Origin: Mycolicibacterium sp. 018/SC-01/001
GTDB lineage: Bacteria; Actinomycetota; Actinomycetes; Mycobacteriales; Mycobacteriaceae
Length of the DNA stretch: 64,000 nucleotides
Assembly (NCBI RefSeq): GCF_007096635.1
Contig: NZ_VKAA01000009.1
Coordinates: 124,001-188,000 of the forward strand
Direction of reading: 5' to 3'
Under the pieces are notes generated by a model. That model had not been told where the DNA came from and made no database searches. It was given only the letters and a program-made list of their open reading frames with translations. Made by a program: the position numbers and the translations under genes. This document shows, one piece after another, positions 20,497 to 28,800 of the stretch (its first letter is position 1; each line of letters opens with the position of its first letter).

Positions 20497-22158
20497 CTAC
20501 GCATCTATGCGGCACGCACACGATGCGCGGATCGGCACGTCGGCGCGGGCGGCGGCGAGCTCGAGCTGACGGGCGATGATTGCCGCTTCGGCATCACGGC
20601 CCAGCCGGGTGAGGCATTCGTGGTAGCCGTGCAGGCTCCACACGTTGCCCGGATGCTGGCACGAGCGGGCCAGCGTCGGATCGAGCCCGAGGTCGGCGGC
20701 GTAGACACCGGCGGCCTCCTCGACCCGGCCCTGCTCGAGCAATAGCGCCCCGTAGGCGTGGCGGGTGGGCTGCATCCAGCCCCACGGTTCGTCGTACGGC
20801 AAGCCGTCGTCCAGCGCGATCGCCCGCCGCAGATGCGCGAACGCATCGTCGAATTCGCCCGCACGATAGGTGATCTCGCCGTCGAGCATGGCCGCTGCGA
20901 CGGCCAGGATGTCGCGGCTGGTGTTGTTGAACAGGTAACGGCTCTCCGGGATCCGCTCGTAGGCCCGGGTGAAGGCCTCTCGCTCCGCGTGCGCCTCGGC
21001 CAGACGACCGGTGGCGGCGTAGGCGACGCCGCGGCCGTAGTGGATGGTCGCGGTCGTGGTGCAGTAGAGGTCGGCGTCCTGCGGCAGCGGCGTGGCGATG
21101 AGGTCGTCCCACCGCCCGAAGCGGACCAGCACGTGCACCCGCAGCGGCACGAACGCCTCCAGCCAGTCCGCCATCGGCGGCGACGGAATCCTCAGCAGCT
21201 CGGGCGTCAGTTGCGCCGACAGTTCGTCGGCGGCCGACAGGGCCGTCGCCATGTTGCCCTCGAACATCGCCGAATACACGACGAAGTGCAGGTTGTGGGC
21301 GCGGTAGAGCGAGTAGAAGTTCAGCGGGCCGGACCGTTCGACGAAGAGCCGATCCACCTGCACCGCAGCAGAATTGGCGACGACGGAGTCATGGTAGTTG
21401 CCGCACAGCACGTCGATGTGGCTGGGCATGTGCCGGAGGTGGCCCGCGTCGGGCACCAGACCGCGCAGCAGGTCCGCAGCGGGCAGGGCCCGCTCGGGTG
21501 TCGTCGACATCTCCATCGTGTGCAGATAGAGGTGCAGGATGCCGGGGTGCGCGCGACCGGCGGTCGTTGCGAGCGCGCCGTCGAGGATGTCGAGCGCCTC
21601 GACGACGCGCGAGCCGGGCGCGGGATCCCCGGTGCGGGTGTCCCACAACGCCCACGCGGTGATGTTGACCAGGGCGTCGGCGGTCAGCGCCGCCACGTCC
21701 ACGTCGTCGGTATGGGCCCGGGCCAGCGCGACCATCGCGTCGGCGTAGGCGGCGTGGCCGGACTGCAGCGCGTCGGCGTCGTCGGGGTCGTCGGTCGGGA
21801 ACCGCGTCGTCAGCGCCTCGATCAACCCCCGTTCGACCGCACTGGCGCGTCCGTCGGCGGCTCGGGCGAGTTCGACGCGCGCCCGGTCGACCGAGGTGGT
21901 CAGGTCGACGGGGTCGAACGCCTCCCAGGGCTTGTTGTAGTTGGGCCCGATGGCGTAGGCGATGCCCCAGCGGGCGATCGCGAACTCCGGGTCGAGCGCG
22001 AGTGCCCGCTCGAAGCAGGCGATCGCCTCGTCGTGGTTGAACGCGTACGCCCACACCATGCCTCGGTCGAACCAGACCTGCGCGTGCGCCGAGGGTGTGT
22101 CAGTGGGCCGATGATAGGAGCCGAGGTCGTAGTACGGCTCGATCGGCGAGGCGCTCAT
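20497..22158 (-). CDS. Tetratricopeptide-repeat protein
   Basis: 553-aa soluble protein without membrane span. N-terminal TPR-like units include AQVWFDRGMVWAYAFNHDEAIACFERALALDPEFAIARWGIAYAIG; later helices ADELSAQL, RLAEAHAEREAFTRAYERIP and FDDAFAHLRRAIALDDGLPYDEPWGW, LLLEQGRVEEAAGVYAADLGLDP continue the pattern. Central HMPSHIDVLCGNYHDSV is a conserved block of this actinobacterial family, whose role is unknown. Start ATG 22158 lies inside the 3' end of the membrane-protein gene (59-bp overlap), indicating coupled translation. Confidence 0.8.
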   Translation of the reverse strand: MSASPIEPYYDLGSYHRPTDTPSAHAQVWFDRGMVWAYAFNHDEAIACFERALALDPEFAIARWGIAYAIGPNYNKPWEAFDPVDLTTSVDRARVELARAADGRASAVERGLIEALTTRFPTDDPDDADALQSGHAAYADAMVALARAHTDDVDVAALTADALVNITAWALWDTRTGDPAPGSRVVEALDILDGALATTAGRAHPGILHLYLHTMEMSTTPERALPAADLLRGLVPDAGHLRHMPSHIDVLCGNYHDSVVANSAAVQVDRLFVERSGPLNFYSLYRAHNLHFVVYSAMFEGNMATALSAADELSAQLTPELLRIPSPPMADWLEAFVPLRVHVLVRFGRWDDLIATPLPQDADLYCTTTATIHYGRGVAYAATGRLAEAHAEREAFTRAYERIPESRYLFNNTSRDILAVAAAMLDGEITYRAGEFDDAFAHLRRAIALDDGLPYDEPWGWMQPTRHAYGALLLEQGRVEEAAGVYAADLGLDPTLARSCQHPGNVWSLHGYHECLTRLGRDAEAAIIARQLELAAARADVPIRASCACRIDA

Positions 22159-23158
22159 ACCCCGCACGATAATTCAGCCGCGCGACGGTGGCGACGACAG
22201 CCAGCACAGCTCCCACCGCCGCCCACACGCCGAGCGTCGCCAATCCGGTTGCGGCGCCGTGGCCGTCGAAGTAGGAGATGCTGCGCAGCAGCGACACCCC
22301 GGAACCCTGGGGGACGATCGCGGTGAAGGTCGAGTAGAACCCGGACAGCAGCGGACGGCCGACGGGTCCGGCGGCCGCGGCGTTGCCGACGATGACGAGG
22401 AAGAGCCCCAGCAGTACCGACGCCGCGGTACCGAATGCGGCGGCCACACCGGTGATTGCGCCGCCGACGGCCATCGCGTAGAGCCACAGCGCCCCGAAGA
22501 TCTGCCAGGAGTGGCCGACCAGCGCGCCGAGCACCGCGTCGGCGTACACCGTCACGGCACCGGCGAGCACGGCGGAGAACGCCGACAGCGACAGCGTGCG
22601 CAGGACGAAGGTGCGCGGCGTCCGGACAGGGCCCATCAGCCGCCCGAGGAGTGCTGCACCGAGGGAGGCGCCGATCGACAGGAAGATGACCGCGTAGAAC
22701 TCGACCGTGCCGGACGGGTCGCCGGCAGACGTCGGCGCGACATCGGTCACGACGGCGGGCAGGCCGGCGCGCTCGGCGACCGTGCGTCCCACGGTCTCGG
22801 CGGCCGCGGCCACACTGTGCCCACCGCCGCCGGCGACGTAGATCGCGAGCTGGCGCTCGGGCGTGACGGCGAAGGCCGTGTCGGCCCGGCGCTCGTAGAC
22901 CTCGCGACGCGCGGCCTCGGCATCAGCGACGTCGGTGACCTGCAACGCGTCCTGGGCGCGCAAGCCGTCGGAGAGCTGCGGCGGCGCGGCCACCGCGACG
23001 GTCATGTGGTGCAGCATCGGCTTGGCGAATGCACCCGAGTAGCTGGCGATCATCGCGATCACGAACACGGTGAGGCCGGCCAGCGCGAGCACGACCGTGC
23101 GCAGGGCGGATCGGTCGGCCACGACCGGCGTGGCGGGGGTGTGATGCTTGCCCATCAC
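22100..23158 (-). CDS. ABC-2/YhgE-like membrane protein
   Basis: 352-aa membrane protein with the architecture of ABC-2-type permease or YhgE/Pip-like proteins: one N-terminal span (22-43), a large extracytoplasmic domain (about 44-160), then five spans (160-180, 195-225, 230-252, 258-280, 310-335). No ATPase gene is nearby, so it may act alone or with an ATPase encoded elsewhere. The start overlaps the TetR stop (ATGA), so it is probably the regulated export target. Confidence 0.75.
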   Translation of the reverse strand: MMGKHHTPATPVVADRSALRTVVLALAGLTVFVIAMIASYSGAFAKPMLHHMTVAVAAPPQLSDGLRAQDALQVTDVADAEAARREVYERRADTAFAVTPERQLAIYVAGGGGHSVAAAAETVGRTVAERAGLPAVVTDVAPTSAGDPSGTVEFYAVIFLSIGASLGAALLGRLMGPVRTPRTFVLRTLSLSAFSAVLAGAVTVYADAVLGALVGHSWQIFGALWLYAMAVGGAITGVAAAFGTAASVLLGLFLVIVGNAAAAGPVGRPLLSGFYSTFTAIVPQGSGVSLLRSISYFDGHGAATGLATLGVWAAVGAVLAVVATVARLNYRAGYERLADRAVLRPRLLSSAH

Positions 23159-23748
23159 GGGTCCTTTCGGTCAGGGGTGGCGGAGAAGGAGATGCCCAGC
23201 AGCGCGTCGATGGTGTCGAGCGCGGCTTGGACGCGGCCGGCGAGATCGGAGGCGTCGGGGTCCTCCATCCAGGAACGCAGCACCTCCATGAGACCGCCGA
23301 CGAGGAATCGGGTGACGGCGTCGACGGACAGCGGTGCGATGGTGGAGACGACCGCCATGCCCTGGGTCGCGATCTGTTCGCAGGGGGGCAGGAGCGCAGC
23401 GCGGAACATCCTGACCACGTGCTGGGTCACGGTGCTCGGCACGATGTTGCGGTACATCTTGCGATGCTCGGCGGCGAAGGCGAACAGATCGGTGATCCGG
23501 GTCCGCGGATCGGCGTGACAGCGGGCCGTCGCGTCGGCGAACGCCTGGGTGAAGGCCAGGTTGACGGCGTCGTCGCGGTCGCGGAAGTGCCGATAGAACA
23601 CCTGGCGGCTGACCTGCGCGCGGGCCACGAGGTCGCCGACGGTGATCTCGTCGACGGGGCGTTCGTGGGCCATCGCGAACGCAGCCTCGCGCAGGCGGGC
23701 ACGGACCCGCTCGGCGCGGGGATCGGCGCTGCGGCCACGATCGATCAT
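23155..23748 (-). CDS. TetR-family regulator
   Basis: 197-aa TetR repressor. Residues 15-60 form the helix-turn-helix: LREAAFAMAHERPVDEITVGDLVARAQVSRQVFYRHFRDRDDAVN. The C-terminal ligand domain has no recognised ligand. It heads a minus-strand operon of five genes and lies 16 bp from a palindromic operator, so it likely represses itself and the operon. Confidence 0.9.
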   Translation of the reverse strand: MIDRGRSADPRAERVRARLREAAFAMAHERPVDEITVGDLVARAQVSRQVFYRHFRDRDDAVNLAFTQAFADATARCHADPRTRITDLFAFAAEHRKMYRNIVPSTVTQHVVRMFRAALLPPCEQIATQGMAVVSTIAPLSVDAVTRFLVGGLMEVLRSWMEDPDASDLAGRVQAALDTIDALLGISFSATPDRKDP

Positions 23749-23764
23749 GACAGGCAGCCTAGGA

Positions 23765-23790
23765 ACTTCGTGGACAATTGTCTACGAAGT
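23765..23790. promoter_or_regulatory. Palindromic operator, probably for the TetR regulator
   Basis: A 26-bp palindrome with arms ACTTCGT and ACGAAGT around GGACAATTGTCT (two mismatched bases in 26). It lies just upstream of the TetR ATG and between divergent genes, and contains TTGTC half-sites that could be promoter -35 elements on either strand. Confidence 0.65.
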
Positions 23791-23860
23791 CTGCTGTGAT
23801 GTTCGGCGCGGCGCTGACACGGTGTGACGCGCCCCGAGGCCGGCGGCTACGGTGACGCCC

Positions 23861-24244
23861 ATGATCCGGTGTGTGCGGCTGTGGACAGGCTCCGACGATG
23901 CGTCCCATGTGCAGATCGGGCGGCTCGACCTGCAGCCGGGCCGCAACGACGACCTGGTGTCGTCGAGCGTTCCCGTGTCGTCGGTGACGGTGGAGGAGAC
24001 GGCGACAGGCGGAACGCTGGCCTGGCACACGGCCCCGGTGCGTCAGCTCGTCGTCACGCTGGCCGGCACGCTGCTGTTCACCACGCGCGACGGCGAGCAG
24101 TTCCGGCTCTCACCCGGTGACGTGCTGCTCGCGGAGGACACCACGGGGTCCGGTCATCAGTGGCGCCTCGAAGGCGACGATCCGTGGCGGCGGATGTACG
24201 TGGTGCTCGGCCCCGACGCGTCGGTGCCCTTCGTCGCCGACTGA
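23861..24244 (+). CDS. Cupin-domain protein, unknown function
   Basis: 127-aa single-domain cupin. The pattern APVRQLVVTLAGTLLFTTRDGEQFRLSPGDVLLAEDTTGSGHQW matches cupin motif 1 (without the usual His pair) and motif 2 (with GHQW His). Start at ATG 23861; a GTG three codons earlier (23852) is an alternative and neither has a strong ribosome site. It converges on the permease gene with 2 bp between stops. Function unknown. Confidence 0.65.
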   Translation: MIRCVRLWTGSDDASHVQIGRLDLQPGRNDDLVSSSVPVSSVTVEETATGGTLAWHTAPVRQLVVTLAGTLLFTTRDGEQFRLSPGDVLLAEDTTGSGHQWRLEGDDPWRRMYVVLGPDASVPFVAD

Positions 24245-24246
24245 GC

Positions 24247-25830
24247 TCAGTGCCCCGCGACCACGTCTGATTCGTCGACGACGACGGGTGTCTTCGCGCC
24301 CGGAAGCACCGAGTACAGCAGGCACACCACGGCGAACAGCGCATAGCCCAGGGCCACTTGGGGATTCGCCGCCCACGCCACCTGCGGTGCATGGATGAGT
24401 CCGATGAACGACAGCACGGCGCCCACGGCGGAGGCGATCGCGGCGTACAGGAACTTCTTCTCCAGGATGAACGTGACCATCGTGCCGAGGATCAACCCGA
24501 CGAGCACCGCGCCCTCGCCCAGCGTCAGCAGCCCGTCGTAGACGACGCCGGCATTGCCGAGCGCCTCCAGGCCGACCTTCGACGCCGAGGTGCCCGCGGC
24601 GTTGAGCGCGTTGTCGATCAGGCCGCTGGCCCACTGCGCCAGGTTGGGCAGGATCGCAGCCACCACGGCGATAGCGTGGAGCCGCGGCACCGCCTGGAAT
24701 GCCTGCGCACCGATCAGCAGACCGATGTAGAGCAGGATCGGCACGATCGCCGGGACCGGCAGCAGTGCGTCGAGGACGCCGAAAAGTCCGAGGAAACAGA
24801 GGATTCCGATGACGACGCCGCTGGCCAGTGAGTATCCGACGCGACCGCCGGCGTCCTTCCAGCCCGGGTGACCGATGTAGACGGCCGGTGGGAACGGGGA
24901 TCCGAATGCGGACCCGATGACGGCTCCGGCGCCGTCGGCGAGCAGCACGCTGCGCAGGTTGTAGTTGTCACCGGCGGCCGCGGCACTCTCCACGTTGCTC
25001 ATCGCCTCCGTGAAGTTGTAGACGCCCAACGGAATCGCGGTGCCGAGCAATGGCGCGAGGTTCGACAACCCGGAGAACAGCATGTCCAGCCGCAGATCCG
25101 GCACGCCGAGCGCGATGTCCGAGACGGCTCGGCTGACATCGGGTGCGGACATGTAGCCGCCCAGCCAGCCGATCGCGGTGCCGACGAGCAGCGCCGCCAG
25201 GCCCACCGGGATGCCGAACGGCAGCCGCATGTCGGTGAAGAAGCCGATCAGGATGATCGCCAGCACCGGTAACCCGATCCACGCCGCTTCCCACATCTGC
25301 GCTGCGGGCCGCATCGAGATGAACGTGATCGAGATGCCCGCCAGGGTCCCGAGCATCGCGGCTCGCGGGGTGAGCCGCCGGATGTACGGTCCGACGAACG
25401 CTCCGATCATCACGATCACGCCGATCATGAACGCCCACGCGAGGCCGGCCGACCACGCCCGCATCGCGTCGTCGGTGCTCAGGTACACCGGCAGCATGAC
25501 CACGAAGACCACGATGAACATGTGCGGCACGCTGGGCCCGTACGGCAACGCCGTGACGTCAGACCTGTTCTCGCGCTTCGCCAATCGGCGCGCCAGGAAG
25601 GTGTAGTAGAGGTTGCCGAGGATGAGCGCGACGCCGAGTGCGGGCAGCACCGTACCCAGCACGTCTCCGGCGGGGATCTTGACCACGCCGATCATCAGGC
25701 CGGTCAGGGTCAGGACGTTGACCAGGATGTTGAAGCCGAGACCGAAGAACGCGTTGAGATCGCCGCGGGTCCACCAGGCGGCCGAGGCGGGCTTCTCGGT
25801 GGGCGCGGGAGTGGTGACGTCGGTGCTCAT
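24247..25830 (-). CDS. NCS2-like permease (xanthine/uracil/AzgA-like)
   Basis: 527-aa polytopic membrane protein with about 12-14 spans, resembling the nucleobase/cation symporter-2 group (AzgA-like branch): N-terminal DLNAFFGLGFNILVNVLTLTGLM, RSDVTALPYGPSVPHMFIVVFVVMLP, PRAAMLGTLAGISITFISM, AIPLGVYNFTEAMSNVESAAAAGDNYNLRSVLLADGAGAVIGSAFGSPFPPAVYIGHPGWKDAGGRVGYSLASG. ATG 25830 follows CTGAGGAGACCC. It is 8 bp downstream of the hydrolase gene and probably imports the substrate of the two amide hydrolases. Substrate not known from sequence. Confidence 0.8.
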   Translation of the reverse strand: MSTDVTTPAPTEKPASAAWWTRGDLNAFFGLGFNILVNVLTLTGLMIGVVKIPAGDVLGTVLPALGVALILGNLYYTFLARRLAKRENRSDVTALPYGPSVPHMFIVVFVVMLPVYLSTDDAMRAWSAGLAWAFMIGVIVMIGAFVGPYIRRLTPRAAMLGTLAGISITFISMRPAAQMWEAAWIGLPVLAIILIGFFTDMRLPFGIPVGLAALLVGTAIGWLGGYMSAPDVSRAVSDIALGVPDLRLDMLFSGLSNLAPLLGTAIPLGVYNFTEAMSNVESAAAAGDNYNLRSVLLADGAGAVIGSAFGSPFPPAVYIGHPGWKDAGGRVGYSLASGVVIGILCFLGLFGVLDALLPVPAIVPILLYIGLLIGAQAFQAVPRLHAIAVVAAILPNLAQWASGLIDNALNAAGTSASKVGLEALGNAGVVYDGLLTLGEGAVLVGLILGTMVTFILEKKFLYAAIASAVGAVLSFIGLIHAPQVAWAANPQVALGYALFAVVCLLYSVLPGAKTPVVVDESDVVAGH

Positions 25831-25838
25831 GGGTCTCC

Positions 25839-26528
25839 TCAGGCGGCCGTGGTGGTGAGCTGATGCAGCGCGGGGATGACAGCCGCGGTGTCGGCGACCC
25901 AGCCGAAGATGCCGCCCTGCGCGGCGATCATCTGCAGGCCGACGCGGTGGAACTCGTCGAAATACGAACCGACGCAATCGGACACGACGAGGCACTCGTA
26001 CCCGCGGTCATTGGCTTCCCGGGTGGTGGTGTGCACGCAGACCTCGGTGGTGACACCGGTGACGAGCAGCTGGGTGATGCCGGCATCGGTCAGCACGTCG
26101 GACAGGTCGGTTCCGTAGAAAGCGCCCTTGCCCGGTTTGTCGATCACCACCTCACCGTCGACCGGCGCGAGTTCGTCGACGATGTCGTGGCCGTATTCGC
26201 CACGGATCAGGATGCGGCCGAAGGCGCCGGGGTCGCCGATGCGCTGCGACGGCGCGCCGCGACGGAGTTTGGCCGGCGGGCAGTCCGACAGGTCCGGTCG
26301 GTGACCTTCGCGGGTGTGGATCACCATGAGCCCCGCAGCGCGAGCCGCGTCCAGCAGCGCCGCCAGTGGCGGGACGACGGTGGCCAGACGCGCGACGTCG
26401 TTCCCGAGGCTCTCGCCGAAACCGCCGGGCAGCAGGAAGTCTCGCTGCATGTCGATGACGAGCAGCGCGGTCTTGCCCGCGACGAGCGGGAACGGGGACG
26501 GCTCTGCCGGGATCGGGATGGGGTTCAC
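25839..26528 (-). CDS. Isochorismatase-fold cysteine hydrolase, BiuH/biuret-hydrolase-like
   Basis: 229-aa hydrolase of the isochorismatase superfamily that cleaves C-N bonds through an Asp-Lys-Cys triad; candidates are Asp26 ([10 protein letters not shown]), Lys131 ([10 protein letters not shown]) and Cys164 ([21 protein letters not shown]). The stretch [11 protein letters not shown], then [28 protein letters not shown] is what I recall of Rhizobium biuret hydrolase BiuH. Biuret would give allophanate and ammonia. The GTG start overlaps the amidase stop (GTGA), so both are coupled, and the amidase resembles allophanate hydrolase, the next enzyme. Alternatives: ureidoacrylate or triuret hydrolase. 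Confidence 0.75.
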   Translation of the reverse strand: MNPIPIPAEPSPFPLVAGKTALLVIDMQRDFLLPGGFGESLGNDVARLATVVPPLAALLDAARAAGLMVIHTREGHRPDLSDCPPAKLRRGAPSQRIGDPGAFGRILIRGEYGHDIVDELAPVDGEVVIDKPGKGAFYGTDLSDVLTDAGITQLLVTGVTTEVCVHTTTREANDRGYECLVVSDCVGSYFDEFHRVGLQMIAAQGGIFGWVADTAAVIPALHQLTTTAA

Positions 26529-27925
26529 AGCAGCTCCTCGGAGGGGATCGGGGTGGGGGAGTGATGGCGGACGGGCCGTGATTCGTCGAGGATCTGCGCG
26601 GCCAGATGCAGTACGGTGTCGTCGGACAGCGCTGCACCGAGAAGCATGGCGCTGCAGGGTTTTCCGGCTGTGGTGACACCGACGGGCACGGCGACTCCGC
26701 AGAGGTCGAGCAGGTTGCCGAAGTGGGTGTAGTGGCCGAGGACGGTGTTGGTCTCGATCGGGGCAGCCAGGACCTCGTCGACGGTGAATGTGGTGCCGAT
26801 CGTCGGGAGCACCAGGACGTCCATGCCCTGCCACAGCCGACCGACCAGAGCCTTGAGTTCCTGCAGACGTTGCAGTGCTGCGAAGGCGTCGACCGCCGTG
26901 TAGCGGTGGCCGCCGGCGAAGATGTCGCGGACCACGGGATGGATCGATTCGGGGTGCTCGGCGAGGAAGTCGCCGAACTCGACGAGACGTTCGGCCACCC
27001 AGGGGCCTTGGTAGAGCAAGGATCCGGCGGCGAGGAACGGCTCGAGCGAGACGTCGACGATGGTGTGCTGTCGCGCGAGCTGCTCACGGAACGCCAGGTG
27101 AGCCGCGCGCATCGGTGCGTCGCCGAAGAACTCGAGTTCGTCGGCGGGCGGGAGGCCGATGCGCAGTGGGGCGTCGGTGACACGCGGGCCTCGGTCACGG
27201 GACCAGGGGTCGCCGTCGTCGCGGGCGATCATCACGTCGAGCACGCGGTCGGCGTCGTCGACGCTGCCGGTCATGACGGTCAGGCAATCGAGAGATTTGC
27301 ACGCTGGTACCAGTCCGACGGTGCTGATCAGCCCGCGTGACGGTTTCACGCCGACGACGCCATTGAGCGCCGCGGGCACGCGGCCCGACCCGGCGGTGTC
27401 GGTGGCCACGGCGAAGGGGACCTGCCCCAGGGCGACGGCGAGGGCAGAGCCGGAACTCGAACCACCTGAGATCATGTCGTGGTCGTAGACGCTGCGGGGG
27501 ATGGTGTACGGCGTGCGCGTGCCGTTGAGACCGGTCGCGAACTGGTCGAGGTTGGTCTTTCCGACGTAGAGCGCTCCGGCGTCGAGGAGTCGCTGGACGG
27601 CGGGTGCGGTCCTGTCGGCGACGTAGGCGAAGTCCGGACACGACAGAGTGGTCGGCACGCCGGCGACATCGATGCTGTCCTTCACGCCGAACGGCACGCC
27701 GTAGAGCGGCAGGGTGCGGGCGCCGGGTCTGCGTTCGATGGCTTCGGCCGCGGCGATCAGCTCACGGCGTCCGACGGTGGACAGCCAGGTGCCGTCGTCA
27801 CCGCGGGCCTCGATGGCGTCGGCGACGCGGGCCGCGGTCTTGGTCGGCGATCCGGTTCCGCTGGCGTGGGAGGCCAGGATCTCGGCGACGGACGGCCCGA
27901 TCGTCGGGCCGCGGTGTTCCTCCAT
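26525..27925 (-). CDS. Amidase-signature hydrolase, allophanate-hydrolase (AtzF-like) amidase domain only
   Basis: 466-aa amidase with Ser-cisSer-Lys residues: Lys82 ([10 protein letters not shown]), SGGSSSGS (154-160) and nucleophile Ser180 in [11 protein letters not shown]. The blocks [32 protein letters not shown] and [24 protein letters not shown] are typical of allophanate hydrolase. AtzF and relatives are about 600 aa with a second C-terminal domain; here that domain is missing. ATG 27925 has no upstream Shine-Dalgarno (GGAGGA lies just after the ATG) and may be leaderless, since GACAAT ends 8 nt before it. Inferred role: hydrolysis of allophanate or a related acyl-urea. Confidence 0.75.
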   Translation of the reverse strand: MEEHRGPTIGPSVAEILASHASGTGSPTKTAARVADAIEARGDDGTWLSTVGRRELIAAAEAIERRPGARTLPLYGVPFGVKDSIDVAGVPTTLSCPDFAYVADRTAPAVQRLLDAGALYVGKTNLDQFATGLNGTRTPYTIPRSVYDHDMISGGSSSGSALAVALGQVPFAVATDTAGSGRVPAALNGVVGVKPSRGLISTVGLVPACKSLDCLTVMTGSVDDADRVLDVMIARDDGDPWSRDRGPRVTDAPLRIGLPPADELEFFGDAPMRAAHLAFREQLARQHTIVDVSLEPFLAAGSLLYQGPWVAERLVEFGDFLAEHPESIHPVVRDIFAGGHRYTAVDAFAALQRLQELKALVGRLWQGMDVLVLPTIGTTFTVDEVLAAPIETNTVLGHYTHFGNLLDLCGVAVPVGVTTAGKPCSAMLLGAALSDDTVLHLAAQILDESRPVRHHSPTPIPSEELL

Positions 27926-27928
27926 GTT

Positions 27929-27943
27929 TGTCGATTGTCGACA
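27929..27943. promoter_or_regulatory. Inverted repeat at the amidase start, candidate GntR operator
   Basis: TGTCGA-TTG-TCGACA, a perfect 6-bp inverted repeat, overlaps the putative -10 of the amidase-hydrolase-permease operon. FadR/FCD-type GntR proteins bind sites of TNGTNNNACNA type, which TTGTCGACA resembles. The GntR gene lies just upstream. Confidence 0.55.
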
Positions 27944-28028
27944 GAATCATGGCGAATGCGGGTCCATCATGTGTCGTTTGTGTAAGCACTGCACCGGCGA
28001 CGTGAGCCGTTCGCGCCGCGTCTCACCG

Positions 28029-28721
28029 TCACCGGGTGACCGGCGTGCTGAGGTCCTGGTCGAGCCCCAGGTAGTCGAGATGACCGTGCTGACGAAGTGC
28101 CGCCAGCACCACGTCCGTGTCATTGGATTCCAGCGCGGCCAGAATCGCGCGGTGGCGGTCCACACCGTCGGCAGGGTCGCCGTGCTGCTGAGCCTCCTCA
28201 CGCAGGTTTTTCGCCATCGGCAGTTGCAGTTTCAGCAGGATCGGCGCCAGGGCGATGTCCAGCTGGCGGTTGTCGGCCAGCGTCACGACGGCCGCATGGA
28301 ACTCGCGGTGCGCATCGTCTCGATCGAGCGCGTCACGTGCGCTGTCCATTCGGCGCAGGGCGCTGCGGATCGGCGCGAGTTGACTGTCGGGATCGGTGAG
28401 GGGGAGCGCGGTTTCGATGGCGTGCCGCTCGAGGACGAAACGCAGTTCGAACAGCTGCAGGATGTCCCGCGGAGACCACGCGGCGACTCGCGATCCGCGC
28501 CGCGGCAGGTGCTCCACCAGGCCCTGCTGCGCGAGAAGCCGTAGCGCCTCCCGCAACGGCGCCCGGCTGATGCCGAGATCGGCGCAGAGCTGTTCCTCGA
28601 TGATTTTCTCCCCCGGTTCGAGCTGACCCGACAGGATGGCATCGCGCAGCCGGTGGCCCGCCACTTCGACCAGAGTCGCCGGCAGCACCGGCCGCGACGG
28701 ATCCTCGCTCGGCGCTGCCAT
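28029..28721 (-). CDS. GntR-family regulator, FCD type
   Basis: 230-aa regulator with an N-terminal winged helix (VAGHRLRDAILSGQLEPGEKIIEEQLCADLGISRAPLREALRLLAQQGLVEHLPRRGSRV, residues 20-80) and a C-terminal FCD all-helical ligand domain with HREFH, typically metal- and carboxylate-binding. It sits directly upstream of the amidase operon in the same direction and is the obvious candidate regulator. ATG 28721 has no Shine-Dalgarno; a TACCAT ends 8 nt before it, suggesting a leaderless transcript. Confidence 0.85.
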   Translation of the reverse strand: MAAPSEDPSRPVLPATLVEVAGHRLRDAILSGQLEPGEKIIEEQLCADLGISRAPLREALRLLAQQGLVEHLPRRGSRVAAWSPRDILQLFELRFVLERHAIETALPLTDPDSQLAPIRSALRRMDSARDALDRDDAHREFHAAVVTLADNRQLDIALAPILLKLQLPMAKNLREEAQQHGDPADGVDRHRAILAALESNDTDVVLAALRQHGHLDYLGLDQDLSTPVTR

Positions 28722-28729
28722 GGCACACA

Positions 28730-28735
28730 ATGGTA
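28730..28735 (-). promoter_or_regulatory. -10 hexamer TACCAT of the GntR gene
   Basis: TACCAT (TANNNT) read on the minus strand ends 8 nt before ATG 28721; no ribosome site is present. It supports the chosen start as leaderless. Confidence 0.45.
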
Positions 28736-28800
28736 GGAACAATTCCGGCCACCCGCAGCGACAGGCGCCCCCATCGGCGAAAGACGTTGAGGGCGAACAT

